Under the pieces are notes generated by a model, which did no database searches, had not been told where the DNA came from, and worked only from the letters and a program-made list of their open reading frames with translations. The position numbers and the translations under genes are program-made. Shown here one piece after another: positions 1-11,971 of a stretch of DNA of 64,000 nucleotides. Within the stretch, counting starts at the first letter, position 1; each line of letters begins with the position of its first letter. This DNA comes from Chelonoidis abingdonii (lineage: Eukaryota; Chordata; Testudines; Testudinidae): NCBI RefSeq assembly GCF_003597395.2, contig NC_133790.1, positions 21,644,967 to 21,708,966 on the forward strand, read 5' to 3'.

Positions 1-200
1 TGGCATGATGCTAATTCACATTGAACACAAAAGAAAACATGCTAAACATGATGATCTTAATCCTCAAATCAAGTGGATTTTTGCCATCTTTATGCTTCCC
101 TGATTTGGGAACCAGCTGGAGCCCCTGAAGCAATTTAGGATAAGAAGAGCTCTATCCTAAATTTTGGTATTTTTAATCTAATATTTTCAGTAATAACTTG

Positions 201-544
201 CAGGGCTGGTGCTTCCATTAGGCGACCCTAGGCTGTCGCCTAGGGCGCCAGGATTCAGGGGGGCGGCATTTTGTGCTCTCCCCACGGGGCGCACGGGAGC
301 TTCCAGTTCCGCTCCCATCGCGCCGCCAAAGAAGGACCTTCTGCCGACGTGCCGCAGAAAACAGCAGCAGGCAACTGAGCAGCTCAATGATTGCTGCTGT
401 TGCCTGTGGCATTTTGGCAGAGGGTCCTTCTTTGGCGGCGCAACGGGAGTGGAACTGGAAGCTCCCGCGTGCCCCGTGGCGAGCGCACAAAATGCTGCCC
501 CCCAAATTCTGCCTAGGGCGCCAGAAACTCGGGCGCCGCTCCTG
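201..544. mobile_element. hAT-type foldback MITE with perfect 8-bp TSD
   Basis: The element starts CAGGGCTGGTGC and ends GGGCGCCGCTCCTG, and is flanked on both sides by the direct repeat ATAACTTG (193-200 and 545-552). An 8-bp duplication with CAGGG-type ends is the hAT superfamily signature. The interior is almost one long palindrome: the left arm (about 238-360) pairs with the right arm (about 400-525), with only scattered mismatches and a short unpaired centre near 365-395. The several overlapping open frames here are by-products of the palindrome. No transposase is present, so it is non-autonomous. Confidence 0.9.
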
Positions 545-640
545 ATAACTTGAATTTATGGGACCACTGTTTTAGAAAAAAAAATATTCCTGGTCTAACT
601 GGTGGCTGTGCTGTATTACATCAGTGCAGATCCTTTAGCC

Positions 641-948
641 CAGGGGTCAGCAACCTTTCAGAAGTGGTGTGCCGAGTCTTCATTTATTCACTCTAATTTA
701 AGGTTTCGCGTGTCGGTAACACATTTTAACATTTTTAGAAGGTCTCTTTCTATAAGTCTATAATATATAACTAAACTATTGTATGTAAAGTAAATAAAGT
801 TTTTTAAATGTTTAAGAAGCTTCATTTAAAATTAAATTAAAATGCAGAGCCCCCCGGACTGGTGGCCAGGACCCAGGAAGTGTGAGTGCCACTGAAAATC
901 AGCTCACGTGCCGCCTTCGGCACACATGCCATAGGTTGCCTACCTCTG
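641..948. mobile_element. hAT-type MITE with perfect 8-bp TSD
   Basis: Terminal inverted repeats CAGGGGTCAGCAACCT (left) and, reverse-complemented, CAGAGGTAGGCAACCT (right) bound a 308-bp element. The direct repeat CTTTAGCC lies at 633-640 and again at 949-956. The interior is AT-rich and has no ORF. It is a separate subfamily from the foldback element 97 bp upstream. Confidence 0.93.
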
Positions 949-956
949 CTTTAGCC

Positions 957-1970
957 TATAGAGCTCATATGCCAATAAATAGAGTCTCACATAAGTTTCT
1001 GAGCAGCTGCAAAAGTAGTTATCAGACCGTGTAGGTGCAATTTCAGCATATTTTAGCAAGCTAACATGGACATATCTGAGAATTAGTTAATCTCTCAGTT
1101 GTAGAATGTGCTTGGTGAAATAAACAAAACTAAGTGAAAAACCATTGGAAAGTGGAAGGTTTAACACCACCTGGGTTCTCATGAGGGAAACAATGCAAAA
1201 TTTCCTAGAAAAGATTTAAGATAAATAATGTTTTAATCCCATCTGCTTTACCTCACACATCCACTCAGTGACCAGAGGAATTAGATTAAGAACAAATCTA
1301 TAAACACACTAGTGAAATGCAGAACTAAATGTAAAAGCTCTCTTGGGTTCTAACATAACCAAGAATCAATACAATCCAGGTCTTTATACATCTTCTGTGT
1401 TAGCATATTTGGAAAGAGGACTCACAGATGAGGTTAGTTCAGATTCAAAATACAATTGTAGTTTTCCTATACCAACTAGGGACACAAAATATGGGAAATA
1501 ATACACATATGCATAACAGTCCTTAGTAGAATCTCTCACAAAGGTCTAGACATTAATCAGAGTAATTTTTTTGCCTAAAAATCATCTCTTCAGCCAGCAA
1601 ATATCACGCTGGATCCATGAACTGTTCCATAAAAACAAACAGTAAATTATTAAATAAATCACCATAGCATATTTCTTGGCAGTGAATTTGGCCAGAACAA
1701 CTTGGTAAACTGATCTCCTTTATAGTTTTGCTTCAACCTGAAACAAATGAGTCTCCTGCAGGAAAATTATTTGCATAAGCACATTTCTAAACTGTGTCAA
1801 GAATCTTAGTGGAGCTGTGAAGCCTTGCTGCAGAATCACACCTCCACAAATGTAGACAAAAAACGTCTGCACCCTGAATGAAAAGTCTAGAGTTTATAAT
1901 GCTTCTTTACACTTACTTAAATAGCACTTTCTATCTATGATTATTAAAATGTTTTCTAAACATTAATTTG
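957..1970. other. Non-coding AT-rich stretch
   Basis: No ORF of interest, no repeat family I recognise, and no RNA gene seen. Confidence 0.6.
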
Positions 1971-1974
1971 GTAA

Positions 1975-2110
1975 GCCTCAAAACAACTCAGTAAATTGTT
2001 AAGTATTAAACCCACATTACAGATGTGTGAAATGAAGTTCAGGGTTGAAATGATTTGCCCACAGTCAAACACTTCTGTGGTAGAGCCAGGAATAGAACTG
2101 AAGCATGAGT
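1975..2110 (-). repeat. MIR/CORE-SINE-like remnant
   Basis: Read on the minus strand, the segment shows the order typical of CORE-SINEs: a stretch resembling GAACCCAGG, then the TGACTTGCCC-like box, then the CTGTAATGTGGG-like box and an AT-rich tail. It is strongly diverged, which suggests an old insertion. The call rests on motif order from memory of the MIR consensus. Confidence 0.55.
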
Positions 2111-2114
2111 TCAG

Positions 2115-4689
2115 CATTGTCATGACAGCTTGATCAGATTGTGAGAAATAAAATGTTGTTACTTTGGAGTTTAACTTTGATTTTGGCCTTGAATGTTGTC
2201 TGTAGTTGAATATCATGGACCCAATCCACCACTGCATTACTGAATATTATGTAGGTGCACCTCAGCTGATTTCATGGAGTTCTACTGGTGTAAAACTAGA
2301 GCAACACAGTAGCAAATCTATATATAAAATTCTTTAATGATGATTACTGGATTTCTGGTCTTCATTTTTCTTTGGAAGTAACAATCTGATTCCATTCATG
2401 GATAAATCTCTGCTTAGTATAGTAAATTAAACTTAAAATGTAGATTGATAACTTGCATTGCTCCCATGATGTCATTGTTTTTCATCAAAAAGGTCATTTC
2501 TTTATGTGCCAGTTCTACTTCAGAAGGTAATGGCAACTACCCACTTCTCAACATGTGAGATTTGCTATTATTTACTTTTGTCTTTGTGTTGCACTTCTCT
2601 GTCCTGTGCCAAATCATGAGCTGTATTTTTCATCACACTCACCCACAAAACAACCACCAGATTTCCTGAAACAATCACATAATGATTGTTCAAACATCTG
2701 TGGTACATCTTAAAAAGGAAGCCTTGAGGCATGTCTCCTGTGGAATTGATCTTGTGAATAGGTCTCAGAATAAATTTCAAATGTGTACACCAATATTATG
2801 TTAGATAATCACATAGTATGAAATTAATTCCTCCTAGAGCAATGCCAAAGACAGTTCTGCAAGGGCTAGGAGAATAGCATTCACCTCTCAACCCATGAAA
2901 AGTTGCAGAGCTGCAACTAATCTTCTAACCTATTGTTAAAATACTAACCACATCCTTTGTGTGTTTTATACCACTGTAATCATGAATATGAGGATACAGG
3001 AGTTTCTTCCACTTTTTCACCTTCAACATCCCCTTACACATTTGGCTGGTCAGAACTGACACAGAGACTCCCTATGCAGTACTCATGGGGTGCAGAGGAT
3101 CTCCGTGTTCCTGTATCCCTGGCATGCCAACACACCAGAGGCTTAAGTGTCATGGAAGGCCTTTTGTAAACTCCTATCACAGTGGTTGAATTTAACCTTA
3201 AAAAAGAGTAAAAGTAAATGAAACAAATATGAAGTTTAAAACTGGTTAAACTTACAATCTGTACAAGAGCTGCAATGTTAAGCTTCTCTATAGAGATGCA
3301 GATATTGAAAGGGCTGTACTTTAGGCTTTATCTACCAGTGTCTTGCCATCAGTTGTATCTGACCCTGAATATTTCTAATTGACTTCTTCATTTCACTAAT
3401 TTTTGTAATCTATTTGTACAGTTCAATATAGTTTGTGTCATTTTCACTTCTCCATCACATAAAATGAGTTTGTAATATTGGCATGTTAAATTAAGAAAAG
3501 CAATCATGTCCTATTATGAGTAGATTCTTTATTTTTTCTAATCCATATTCTCAGCTCAAGAGATTGCACATACTTTGATATAATTTCTTTAATTAGTTCA
3601 CATACCAAATTGAATTAAAATTAGGCAGAATGATCTGCATAGGGCATGAGACTGCAGAAAGGTGCAGAGTGAGTAACTAGGCATGATTAATTAGAGTTAG
3701 GGTGTGGTTCCAAATTCTACTTCTCTATTGCCCTTGCCCTCGTTTTGTATCACACTCATACCCTGGGTCATTTAATAATTTGTGCTGACATTCCTTCACC
3801 ATGAAGTTGCTGATTTCTGAAGAGAGGAAGAGTATTTCTGCTAGATGGCAAGCAGTTTTGCACATTGTGATTGGCTTACTAATTAAGAGTACAGGCAGTT
3901 GGTTTAATATTTTGTCTTAACTCAGATTTATTTTCTTCAGAGTAGGAAAAACAGTTATTGGAAGGATCTGGTGTAGAGTCTGGAGCTAGGCTTTTGCCAC
4001 TAGCATTTCCCGATTGTCCCAAAGGGCACAGTAAATCAATCTGTGTTTACAACTGGATTTTCTCAAACAATTCATAGAACAGTTTCTTTCAGAGAGCCTA
4101 GACTCACCCCCAAGAACTAAAAGTTCTTCCACAATCAGAAGCATTATGGCTTCTTCTGAACCTCCTGATTTTCCTGCTGATGAGAATCTTTGTTGCCCTC
4201 ATTGATTTTCTGATCTTCTAGCAGAGGATAAGAACAAACAAATAAAAAGCTAATTAACTAATAGACACTTTAGAAGGTTATTTTCTTCCTGGGAGGTGTT
4301 TTAATTGCACTCCTCAGAGCCTAAAGATGTTTTACCTCTTCCTTTACAACATACTGTGTTGCTCAGGGCAGAAGCTTCTCTTTGTGTTTTCTGTGCAGAA
4401 AGATGTAATGTTCTACAGAAAAATGCAGTCTAGCAAGATAGAAATAATCACCTTGGAAGAACCAGGTCGAATACCCAAACATTGATGTAATTCAATCTCT
4501 TGAACTCACACTGTACTCCATCTTGTGCGCAATTTGTTAGCAAGTATGCTCTACTGCATTAGGAAGTTCATTTGGCTCCTCTAGTGAGCGTAACAGAATC
4601 CAGTCTTTCTGAGAATCTGTTCTCAACAAGTGGGAAACTGAATTCATTATGCTGATGAGACCTCTGAATCAATAATTTATTCAGGCCCT
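2115..4689. other. Non-coding AT-rich stretch
   Basis: Only short chance ORFs occur. I see no terminal repeats, no tandem repeats and no protein similarity. Confidence 0.6.
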
Positions 4690-5747
4690 TGTGACAAAGT
4701 GGGAATTTTCTGTGGTATTTTCATGTGCCTCAATTTCCCCCATATGCTGCATTGTTACAGTGGGGTGGAAAAGGACTGTGTGCTCTCATGGCAGTCTAAG
4801 AGACATGGATCTGACTGTAACCTAGCTGGGCATTAGTCCCCATAGCAATGGAGCATCTGAGAAGACAATGGCAAATCCAGTCACCAGGACATTGACACCT
4901 ACCAACCACCGACCCACAGAAGATTTCCCCACCTCTCAGCAGGCCTACATTAGAAAATTAGGTTGAAATAACTATGTTGCTCAGAAGTCTGAAAAATCCA
5001 CATCCTTAAACAATGAGTTAAACCGACCTAACCCCTGGGGTAGACAGCACAAGGTTGACGGGAGAATTCTCCTATCAACCTAGCTACTGCCTCTTGGGGA
5101 GGTGGATTACCTACACCGATGGGAGAAGCCCTGCTGTTGGATAAATAGTGTTTTTACTTAAGCACTACAACATTGCAGCTGCACTGTTTTAAGTTTAGAC
5201 AAGCCTAGAGTAGCAGTTCTCAGCTGGAGAACAAAGGACTGGACAGGTGTGAGATGGGGGATATGAGTTGGCTACTAAAGGGAGTTAGGGCTCTCACCTG
5301 GAGTCAGACCAAGGAGGTCAGATGGAGAGACAGACAGAGCTTGAACAAAGGGGTCCACTAGAGTTTGGCTGGGCTCTGGGCTAACCAGATTGGACTATGC
5401 TTTAACCTTTAGTTCTGTATGCTACCCTAAGGACTTCCTGTGCTGTATTCCAGCTAAGAAACCCAATTCTTTTGACAATGCTGTTTGGTGTCATTACAAA
5501 TGCTTGGTGAGGTGCATTAATCCCTGAAGAGCATACAAGTCTCCATCAGCACTCTGTCTCAGTTGGGCTCTCTGAACGGAGCTCACTGTATGAAGGAGGA
5601 GTCCTGAAAACCCAGAGGTCCAGTCAAAGGAGGCAGTGAAGCCATGTGGCTTACCCTGGAGGAAGAGTGAGACCCATATGGAGTCTGACACTCCTAGAGA
5701 CTGTTCCAAAGATGAGGGCGTAGCACCAGTCCTGTGGCTCTATGACA
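4690..5747 (+). mobile_element. LTR-like block of an LTR retroelement, interrupted by a MITE
   Basis: The block opens with TGTGACAAAGTGGGA, the way a common turtle LTR begins as I remember it, and ends near TATGACA at 5747. About 270 bp in the middle (4940-5210) are a different, MITE-like sequence. I could not find a matching 4-6-bp duplication at the two edges, so the right boundary is uncertain and this may be a degraded solo LTR. There are no coding remains. Confidence 0.5.
4940..5210. mobile_element. Harbinger-type MITE inside the LTR-like block
   Basis: The right end reads GTTTAGACAAGCCTAG, matching the TGTCTACAC-type inverted ends of the other Harbinger-like elements in this window. 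The interior has GTCGACG/TACACCGA-type blocks typical of these MITEs. The left end is degraded near 4940. Confidence 0.5.
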
Positions 5748-6477
5748 GTACTTTTCTACATTTCTAGATTATCTGTGAACAGTCTCTTATTTTTACAAAT
5801 TTTATTTTAATTGCTATTTATAATCATAACATGGTTTTGTACAAATCATTTTCAGTTTATGGATTGCACACAAATTGTTTGGTGCAAGTATTCTTTAATT
5901 GCTATTTGCATTGTGCAATTGATTATCTAAGGCATGTGATTTTGTTTCTGTTCTATGATTGGATCATCTAACCTTTTATAAACAAAAGCAGTGCCTGTAG
6001 AAATCATTGTGACTTTGATTATCTGCATGAACAGAACATTTTAGGGCAAGAGAAACAGCAGGAGAGAAGCAGAATCTTGGAATATTAGAACATTTAAAAT
6101 CTTTCCTTGGTTTTTATTACACAAGAAAACATTTTATTTAATTGTCTGCACAGATCTCAGATGTAAAACTACGTTATGTTCCTTCCTATCTGAGGGAGAG
6201 AGAAAAAAGTTATTTGCTGCTTAATTGATTTTACATTGTTTTCTTTTATGATACAATGTGGCATATTTTGGACATGTGCACGGTGCTATCTGAAAAGAAT
6301 GCAGTCACCTCTCTTTCTGTCTATCTTGATTAGCTGCCAGAATGCCAGGTCTCTGAATAATGGACTTTTCAGTTACCTGGTAATTCTGCAAAGAAAAAAA
6401 TGTTTCGCATCAAACCAAAACCGAAAATTTTGGCAAATCAAAAAGTAAAAAAAAACAAAACAAGTTTCCAGATTGAA
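5748..6477. other. Non-coding AT-rich stretch
   Basis: No recognisable gene. The last 90 bases (6385-6470) are an A-rich run with AAAATTTTGGC-like words, probably the edge of an unclassified interspersed repeat also seen near 18.4 and 26.8 kb. Confidence 0.5.
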
Positions 6478-6994
6478 CAGCCTTCAAACGGGCAAAGACT
6501 GAGCTTGATAAATTTATGGAGGGGATGCTATGAGATTGCATACAATGGCATATGGGCCATCCATGACTGCTATTAGCAAATATCTTCAATGGCTGGAAAT
6601 GGGACATTAGAGGAGAAGGGCATTGAGTTACTACAGTGAATTCTTTTCCAGGTGTTTGACTGGTAGGTTTTGTCCACATGCTCAGGGTCTAACCGATCAC
6701 CGTATTGGGGGTTGGAAAGGAATTTTACCCCAAGTCAGACTGACAGAGACCCTGAGGGTTTTTCACCTTCCTCTACAGCCTGAGGCATCAGTCACTTGCT
6801 GGTCTGAACTACAGTAAATGGTACTGTCTATGTAATTTAAAGTCTCTAATTCAAGATTTGAGGATTCAGTAACTTAGAGGTTATGGGCCTAATACAGGCA
6901 TGGGTACATGACGTTCTATGGCCAGCAGTGTACAGGAGGTCAGACTAGATGATTATGATAGCCCCTTCTGGCCTTAAAGTCTATGAGTCTATGA
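6478..6994 (+). mobile_element. CR1 LINE 3' end (plus strand)
   Basis: The segment begins with the end of ORF2 (a LDKFMEG-like reading) and continues through a long CR1-type 3' UTR. It includes CAGACTAGATGATTATGATAG and GCCCCTTCTGGCC and finishes in tandem TCTATGA octamers, the CR1 3' hallmark. The 5' end is truncated, as is usual for this family. Confidence 0.85.
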
Positions 6995-7544
6995 AATGGC
7001 ATTCCATGTGAGAAACACAAAGGAGTTGGAAGTAAGGAAATCTCATTGCCCTGTCCATCAGTGGACTCAGGTCATTTGTATCTGGAAATATAAGAATTGC
7101 CATACAGGATCAAACCAATGCTCTACCTACTTCAGTGTTCTGTATTTGTCAGTGGCCAGTATCAGATGCTTCAGAAAAAAAAAAGCAAACAACATTGTAG
7201 TGGACAATAATGTAATAACTTGCCTATTAGGTAAATTTCTTCCTAACTCCATCAGCTCTTGGGTGTTGAGTTATGCCCTGAAGAATGAGGATTAATATTC
7301 CTCCTAATTTTCTCCCCTCTAATGTAAGTGTCCATGTTCTCATTAGTCATATAAATATCGAATCCTTTTTTAATCCCACTATACTATTGGGCTCAATGAT
7401 ATCTGATGGTAATGAGTTCAACAGGTTAATCATGTTAAATGTTCCCTTGTATCAATTTTACATGCATTACCCTTCAATTTCACTGAATGTCATCTTGTTC
7501 TTGAATAGTGAGAAAGGGTAAATAGGAGGGGCTGATGGAGGAAG

Positions 7545-7795
7545 GATGGTCCAATAGTTAGAATGCTAGCCTGTAACTCATGAAATGTGGGTTCAGTTCC
7601 CTTCTCTCCCCATACACCCTGTATGACCTTGGGTAAGTCATTTAGTCTTTCTCTGGCTCATTTCCCTAACTGTAAAATGGAAATAAGATAATTTCCCTAC
7701 CTCAAAGTTCTGTTGTGAGGATAAATACTTTAAAGAATATGGGGTGCTGAACTACTTCAGCAATGGGGGCCCATACCAGTACCTTAGATAGATAG
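7545..7795 (+). mobile_element. MIR/CORE-SINE-like element inside CR1
   Basis: Order seen: a tRNA-like head (GGTCCAATAGTTAGAATGC, then GGGTTCAGTTCCC as the B box), the core TGACCTTGGGTAAGTCATTT, then CTGTAAAATGGAAATAAGAT, TTGTGAGGATAAA and a GATAGATAGA tail. This is the CORE-SINE layout. It is fairly well preserved. Confidence 0.75.
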
Positions 7796-8040
7796 ATTTC
7801 CCTTCCCTACGCCATTCATTATTGTGTACACCTTAATCTTGTTCTCTTATTTGTCATCTCTTTCTAAATGTAACAGTCTCAAATCTTTGTGGCCTGTCTT
7901 CATATGGAAGTCTTTCCAAACATCTCATAATTTTCATGACCTACCTCTGATTATGTCTGTTGAATTGTTTTAATAAGGTGGCCAGGACTGAACACAGTAT
8001 TTCAGGAGAAGGTTTACCTTTGATTTGTAGAATGATATAA

Positions 8041-8232
8041 TACACCTCTACTGCAATATAACACGACCCAATATAACACGAATTCAGATATAACGCGGTA
8101 AAGCAGCGCTCCAGGGGGGCGGGGCTGAGCGCTCCAAAGGATCAAAGCAAGTTCGATATAACGCAGTTTCACCTATCACGTAGTAAGATATTTTGGCGCC
8201 CAAGGACAGCATTATAGCGGGGTAGAGGTGTA
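8041..8232. mobile_element. Short TA-flanked MITE (Tigger/mariner-type) inside CR1
   Basis: Inverted ends TACACCTCTACTGCAATATA (left) and, reverse-complemented, TACACCTCTACCCCGCTATA (right) bound 192 bp including TA at each edge. A TA duplication with such ends points to the Tc1/mariner (Tigger-like) class. There is no ORF. CR1 sequence resumes directly on both sides. Confidence 0.85.
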
Positions 8233-8859
8233 TATTCATTAATTTTTTCTCTCCCACTCGTTGTACATGCTAAAATTTTATTTGCTTTATTTGGCTATAC
8301 CTACACACTGAGGAGAGCTCAATTCATTGAGTTGTCTACAATGACATCCATTTTTCACGTGAGTGGTTACAATTAATTTAGAACTCAGCAATGTGTAGGA
8401 GTAGTTCAAATGATTCTTTTTAATATGCATTACCTTGCATTTAGTTGCACATATTCCATCTGTTATCATGCTGTCCATTCATCTAGTTTTGTTTGGTTCC
8501 TCTAAAGTTCCTCAGAATTTTGAGGAACCCAAATTTTTCATCATCTGTAGTTCTTGCCAGCTCACTATGCGCCCCCTCCTCCAGATGAATGATAAAGGCA
8601 TTAAACACCACAGATTCCTGGGGAAACCCAGTATTAATTTTTTCTTACGTTGAAAACTGAACACTTTTTCCTCCTCTTTGTTTTTGTCTTGTAAAAGAGG
8701 CCATCCCTACCTGCTACTGAGCATCAACAACAGACAGTCTACTGCTCACTGCCTTATACAGGTCAATGGACATGTGGATTTTGGCTGTATTTGTGCCCAA
8801 AGGCCAAGCATTATCACATCCCCATTGGTTCTTCTTAGTGTGTGTAAAAACCTGGGGAC

Positions 8860-10125
8860 TAGGGTTGCCAACTTTCTACTCCCACAGAACTGAACACCTA
8901 GGGTTGCCACGCCTCCTGCCACGCCCCTCCTCTGAGGCCCCACCTCCGCTCATTCCATCCCCCCTTCTTCTGTTGCTTGTTCTCCACACTCTCACTCACT
9001 TGCTCATTTTTACTGGGCTGGCTCAGGGAGTTGAGGTGAGGGTTCTGGCTAGGGGTGTGGGCTCCAGGGTGGGGCCAGAAATGGGGAGTTCAGGGTGTGG
9101 GAGGGGGCTCTGAGCTGGGGGCTGGGGGGTGTGAGGACTCCAGCTGGGGGTGCAGGCTCTGGGGTGGAGTTGGGGATGAAGGGTTTGGGGATGTAGGAGG
9201 GTGTTTTGGGCTGGGACCGAGAGGTTTGATGGGTGGGAGGGGGATCAGGGCTGGGGCAGGGGGTTGGGATATGGGAGGGGGTCAGGGGTATAGACCCCGG
9301 GCAGCTTCCACCTCAAGGAGCTCCTAGAAGCAACGCCATGTCCCTCCTCCAGCTCCTATGTGAAGGGGTGGCCAGGCAGCTCTGTGCACTGCCCTGTCAG
9401 CGGGCACCACCCCTGCATCTCCCATTGGCTGTGGAAGGGCCGCCCAGAGGATTCAGAGGGCCTGGGGCAAAGCGAGGGAGCTGCAGCGCTTGCATTCACC
9501 CAGTGGCAGTCCAGGTCTTCAGCGGCATTTCGGCAACAGGGGCCCTTCAGTTGCTCCGTGTCTTCGGCAGCACTGAAGGCCTCCCCCCCCGAAATGCCGC
9601 CAAAGACCCAGAGTGACTGAGGGCCCCCCCCCGCCGCCGAAATGCCACTGAAGCCCCGGACTGCCGCTGGGCCAAGGCTCACGGGCATTTCGACGGTGGG
9701 GGGACCCTTCAGTCGCTCTGTGTCTTCGGCAGCACTGAAGGGCCCCCTGCTGCCGAAATGCCGGCTGAAGACCCAGACCACTGCCAGGCCAGGGCTCATG
9801 GGGCCCAGGGCAAATTTTCCCACTTGCCCCCTCCCCCCTCCGGCATTCCTGGGCTGTGGTGCCTGCTCAATGGGAGCTGCAGAGCTGGCGCTTGGGGCAG
9901 GGGAGCTCACCGAGCCCCTTGGCTGCCCCTGCACCTAAGAGCCGGAGGGGGGACATGCTGCTGCTTCTGGGAGCTGCACTGAGCCATGGCAGGCAGGGAG
10001 CCTGTCTTAGCCTCCTGCACCACTAACCAGAGTTTTAATGGCCTGGTCAGTGGTGTTGACTGGAACCACCAGGGTCCCTTTACGACTGGGTGTTCTAGTA
10101 AAAAAACAGACACCTGGCAATCCTA
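8860..10125. mobile_element. Large non-autonomous hAT element (1.27 kb) with perfect TSD
   Basis: The direct repeat CTGGGGAC sits at 8852-8859 and 10126-10133. The ends are TAGGGTTGCCAACT on the left and, reverse-complemented, TAGGATTGCCAGGT on the right. The first 430 bp are followed by a G-rich zone with GGGGTTGGGG-like words, then a zone (about 9520-9780) where the CGGCATTT / GAAATGCCG words alternate as inverted repeats around TCGGCAGCACTGAAGG. The many open frames here follow from GC richness. None resembles a transposase. Confidence 0.93.
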
Positions 10126-10133
10126 CTGGGGAC

Positions 10134-11971
10134 TAGAACCCAAGTCTGCAAAGCCTGGGGTGGCTGATATTCCCACAGTGTCACTGGAAGGCCCTGCAGA
10201 GACACAGCCAGGGAGCACTGTGCAGAACAGGCACCCCAGGAAGTACCGTCCATGAGACCCAGAATGACAGTACCCTGCGGTCCTCTGATTGGCCAAGTGC
10301 CCCTACTTAACCCCAGGAAGTTGTCTTGGCAACTGCACAGACCATGACCTATTACTATGTTGGACATTGCCTGGTCTTCTGGTCTCTGACTCCAGCCTGA
10401 GTTGCACCCTGATTCCTGCCTCTTGATTCTAAACTGATACTACCTGTGACTTCTGGTTTCTGACTCTTGTTTACAGAACCTGGATTTGTGATTCCTTTAA
10501 CTCTGGCTCAGCAACTTCCATCCCTGGTGGGCAGACCTCAGCCCAGCTGCAACTGTTAGACAAGACAGTCTGTGCCCTTGGTCCCTTATAGTGTCCCATT
10601 GAGAATTGCCTAGACATTTCTGGGGCACTGCTTGTGTCCATCTATATATAACAGGACATTTCCACATTGTCCTGAACAACGTGAAACCCAAAACAAGAGA
10701 TGTCAACTTGAACTATCACAGTTAGCCTGTTAGAAGCCACCTTGTTGGGTGTGGTTTCTGCTACTAAGCAGATGTTCATATCAAAGGTCTACAGATATAA
10801 AAGTGATATGGTTAAAGACGCTCAATTCATTTGTTTACATTGAACTCCTCATTTTATCCAGTACATTTCATACTGAAAACCTTGCCACAACAAATAACTG
10901 AACACTGAAATTTCATAGATCTGTTTCCAACTAAGCATCCCGCTTTCCTTCCTTCCCTGAATTCAGAAATGCATAATTAAGTCAGGCAAGCAATTGTTAG
11001 TTCAGCTGAAATGCTTTTGCTCTTAATTGCCTGTGAAAAAAGTGCGTAGTACTAATGTAAATTTTTGGCCATCTCCCAAAGTACTTCTGCCAACAGAACA
11101 TTGCATTTTAAGAGGTTTTGGTTTATTGAGTGTTTTATAATGAATTATAACATTGTCTCTAAAATCAATTCCTCTATTAGAGACTATAGTGGAAGAAAGA
11201 GGTAAAACCATGCCATAAACTGTAATGAATACAGACATACAGCTAAGTATAATCTCTGTAAACTTGTTGGTGTCATGGGTGATGTAATATCATTAATTTA
11301 GAGAAAGGAAGGGTATGTGTAAGCAGTATGTATATGAAGAAGGGAACTGGGTATATGAAGGTGAATTATCTTTATTCCCTGCCAAGAGAATTGTACAAGC
11401 CTGTATATCAATTACGTGAAGAATGTATCAAGATTAACTAAAACACATTAGTAAGAATCAGGTTAAAAAGAAGAAAATCCCTTCTAATGAAAACACAGCA
11501 TGGAGTGGAAATTGTGCAGCTATCTTGTGGTGCCATCAGCCCCATTCTCTAACAGTTACTCATGGCTCATAACAGAGTGGATTTTACAGGTCTAGGCACT
11601 TAACTGGTTAAAGGGTTAAGAATAAGTAGGATCTTTCCAAACTCACATGGAAAAACTATTTGAGTTTCAGAAGTATACCCTGGAGACAGGATAGTGTTCT
11701 TGATTTGTCCTCCTCTGGATCAAACATTAACTTCCCTCTCTCCTGTAGGATGACAGTATCTTTCTATTAAGAAAATCCCCTTCTGTTTTGTACTTTCTTC
11801 ATTTCCTGATCTAAAAATCTGATGCACCTCTTACCACACCCACTCCTCTTCTCTTCATTTATATTATTTAATAAACCTTTATATACCAGTATAACTGTGC
11901 ACCACACTTTCCAGAGATTTAAAGATAGGGTCCCTGTCTTGAAGATATTGCAATATAAATTAAATAAACAT
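10134..11971. other. Non-coding stretch; first 500 bases possibly LTR-like
   Basis: The part at 10200-10620 is moderately GC-rich, with CTGATTGGCC (CCAAT-type, 10278) and repeated CTGACTC/TTCTGACTC words that occur in some reptile LTRs. No boundaries or duplications were found. The remainder is AT-rich with nothing recognisable. Confidence 0.35.

Larger units (their letters stand above)
7088..8665 (-). mobile_element. CR1 LINE 3' half (minus strand), interrupted by two younger insertions
   Basis: Pieces at 7088-7540, 7800-8040 and 8233-8665 are collinear parts of one minus-strand CR1 copy. The first has the GAATTGCCATACAGGATCA 3' region and the ORF2 C-terminal zone. The second has the CATATGGAAGTC and GGACTGAACACAGTAT words. 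The third holds the RT palm and thumb zone, including the stretch coding for the post-YADD region. Stop codons and frameshifts are frequent. The gaps are filled by a MIR-like SINE and a TA-flanked MITE, so this CR1 is older than both. Confidence 0.75.

Noticed and set aside
9233..9938. Long frames on both strands, including a 192-codon one
   Set aside because: They lie inside the exactly bounded hAT element at 8860-10125 and arise from inverted GC-rich words. No transposase similarity.
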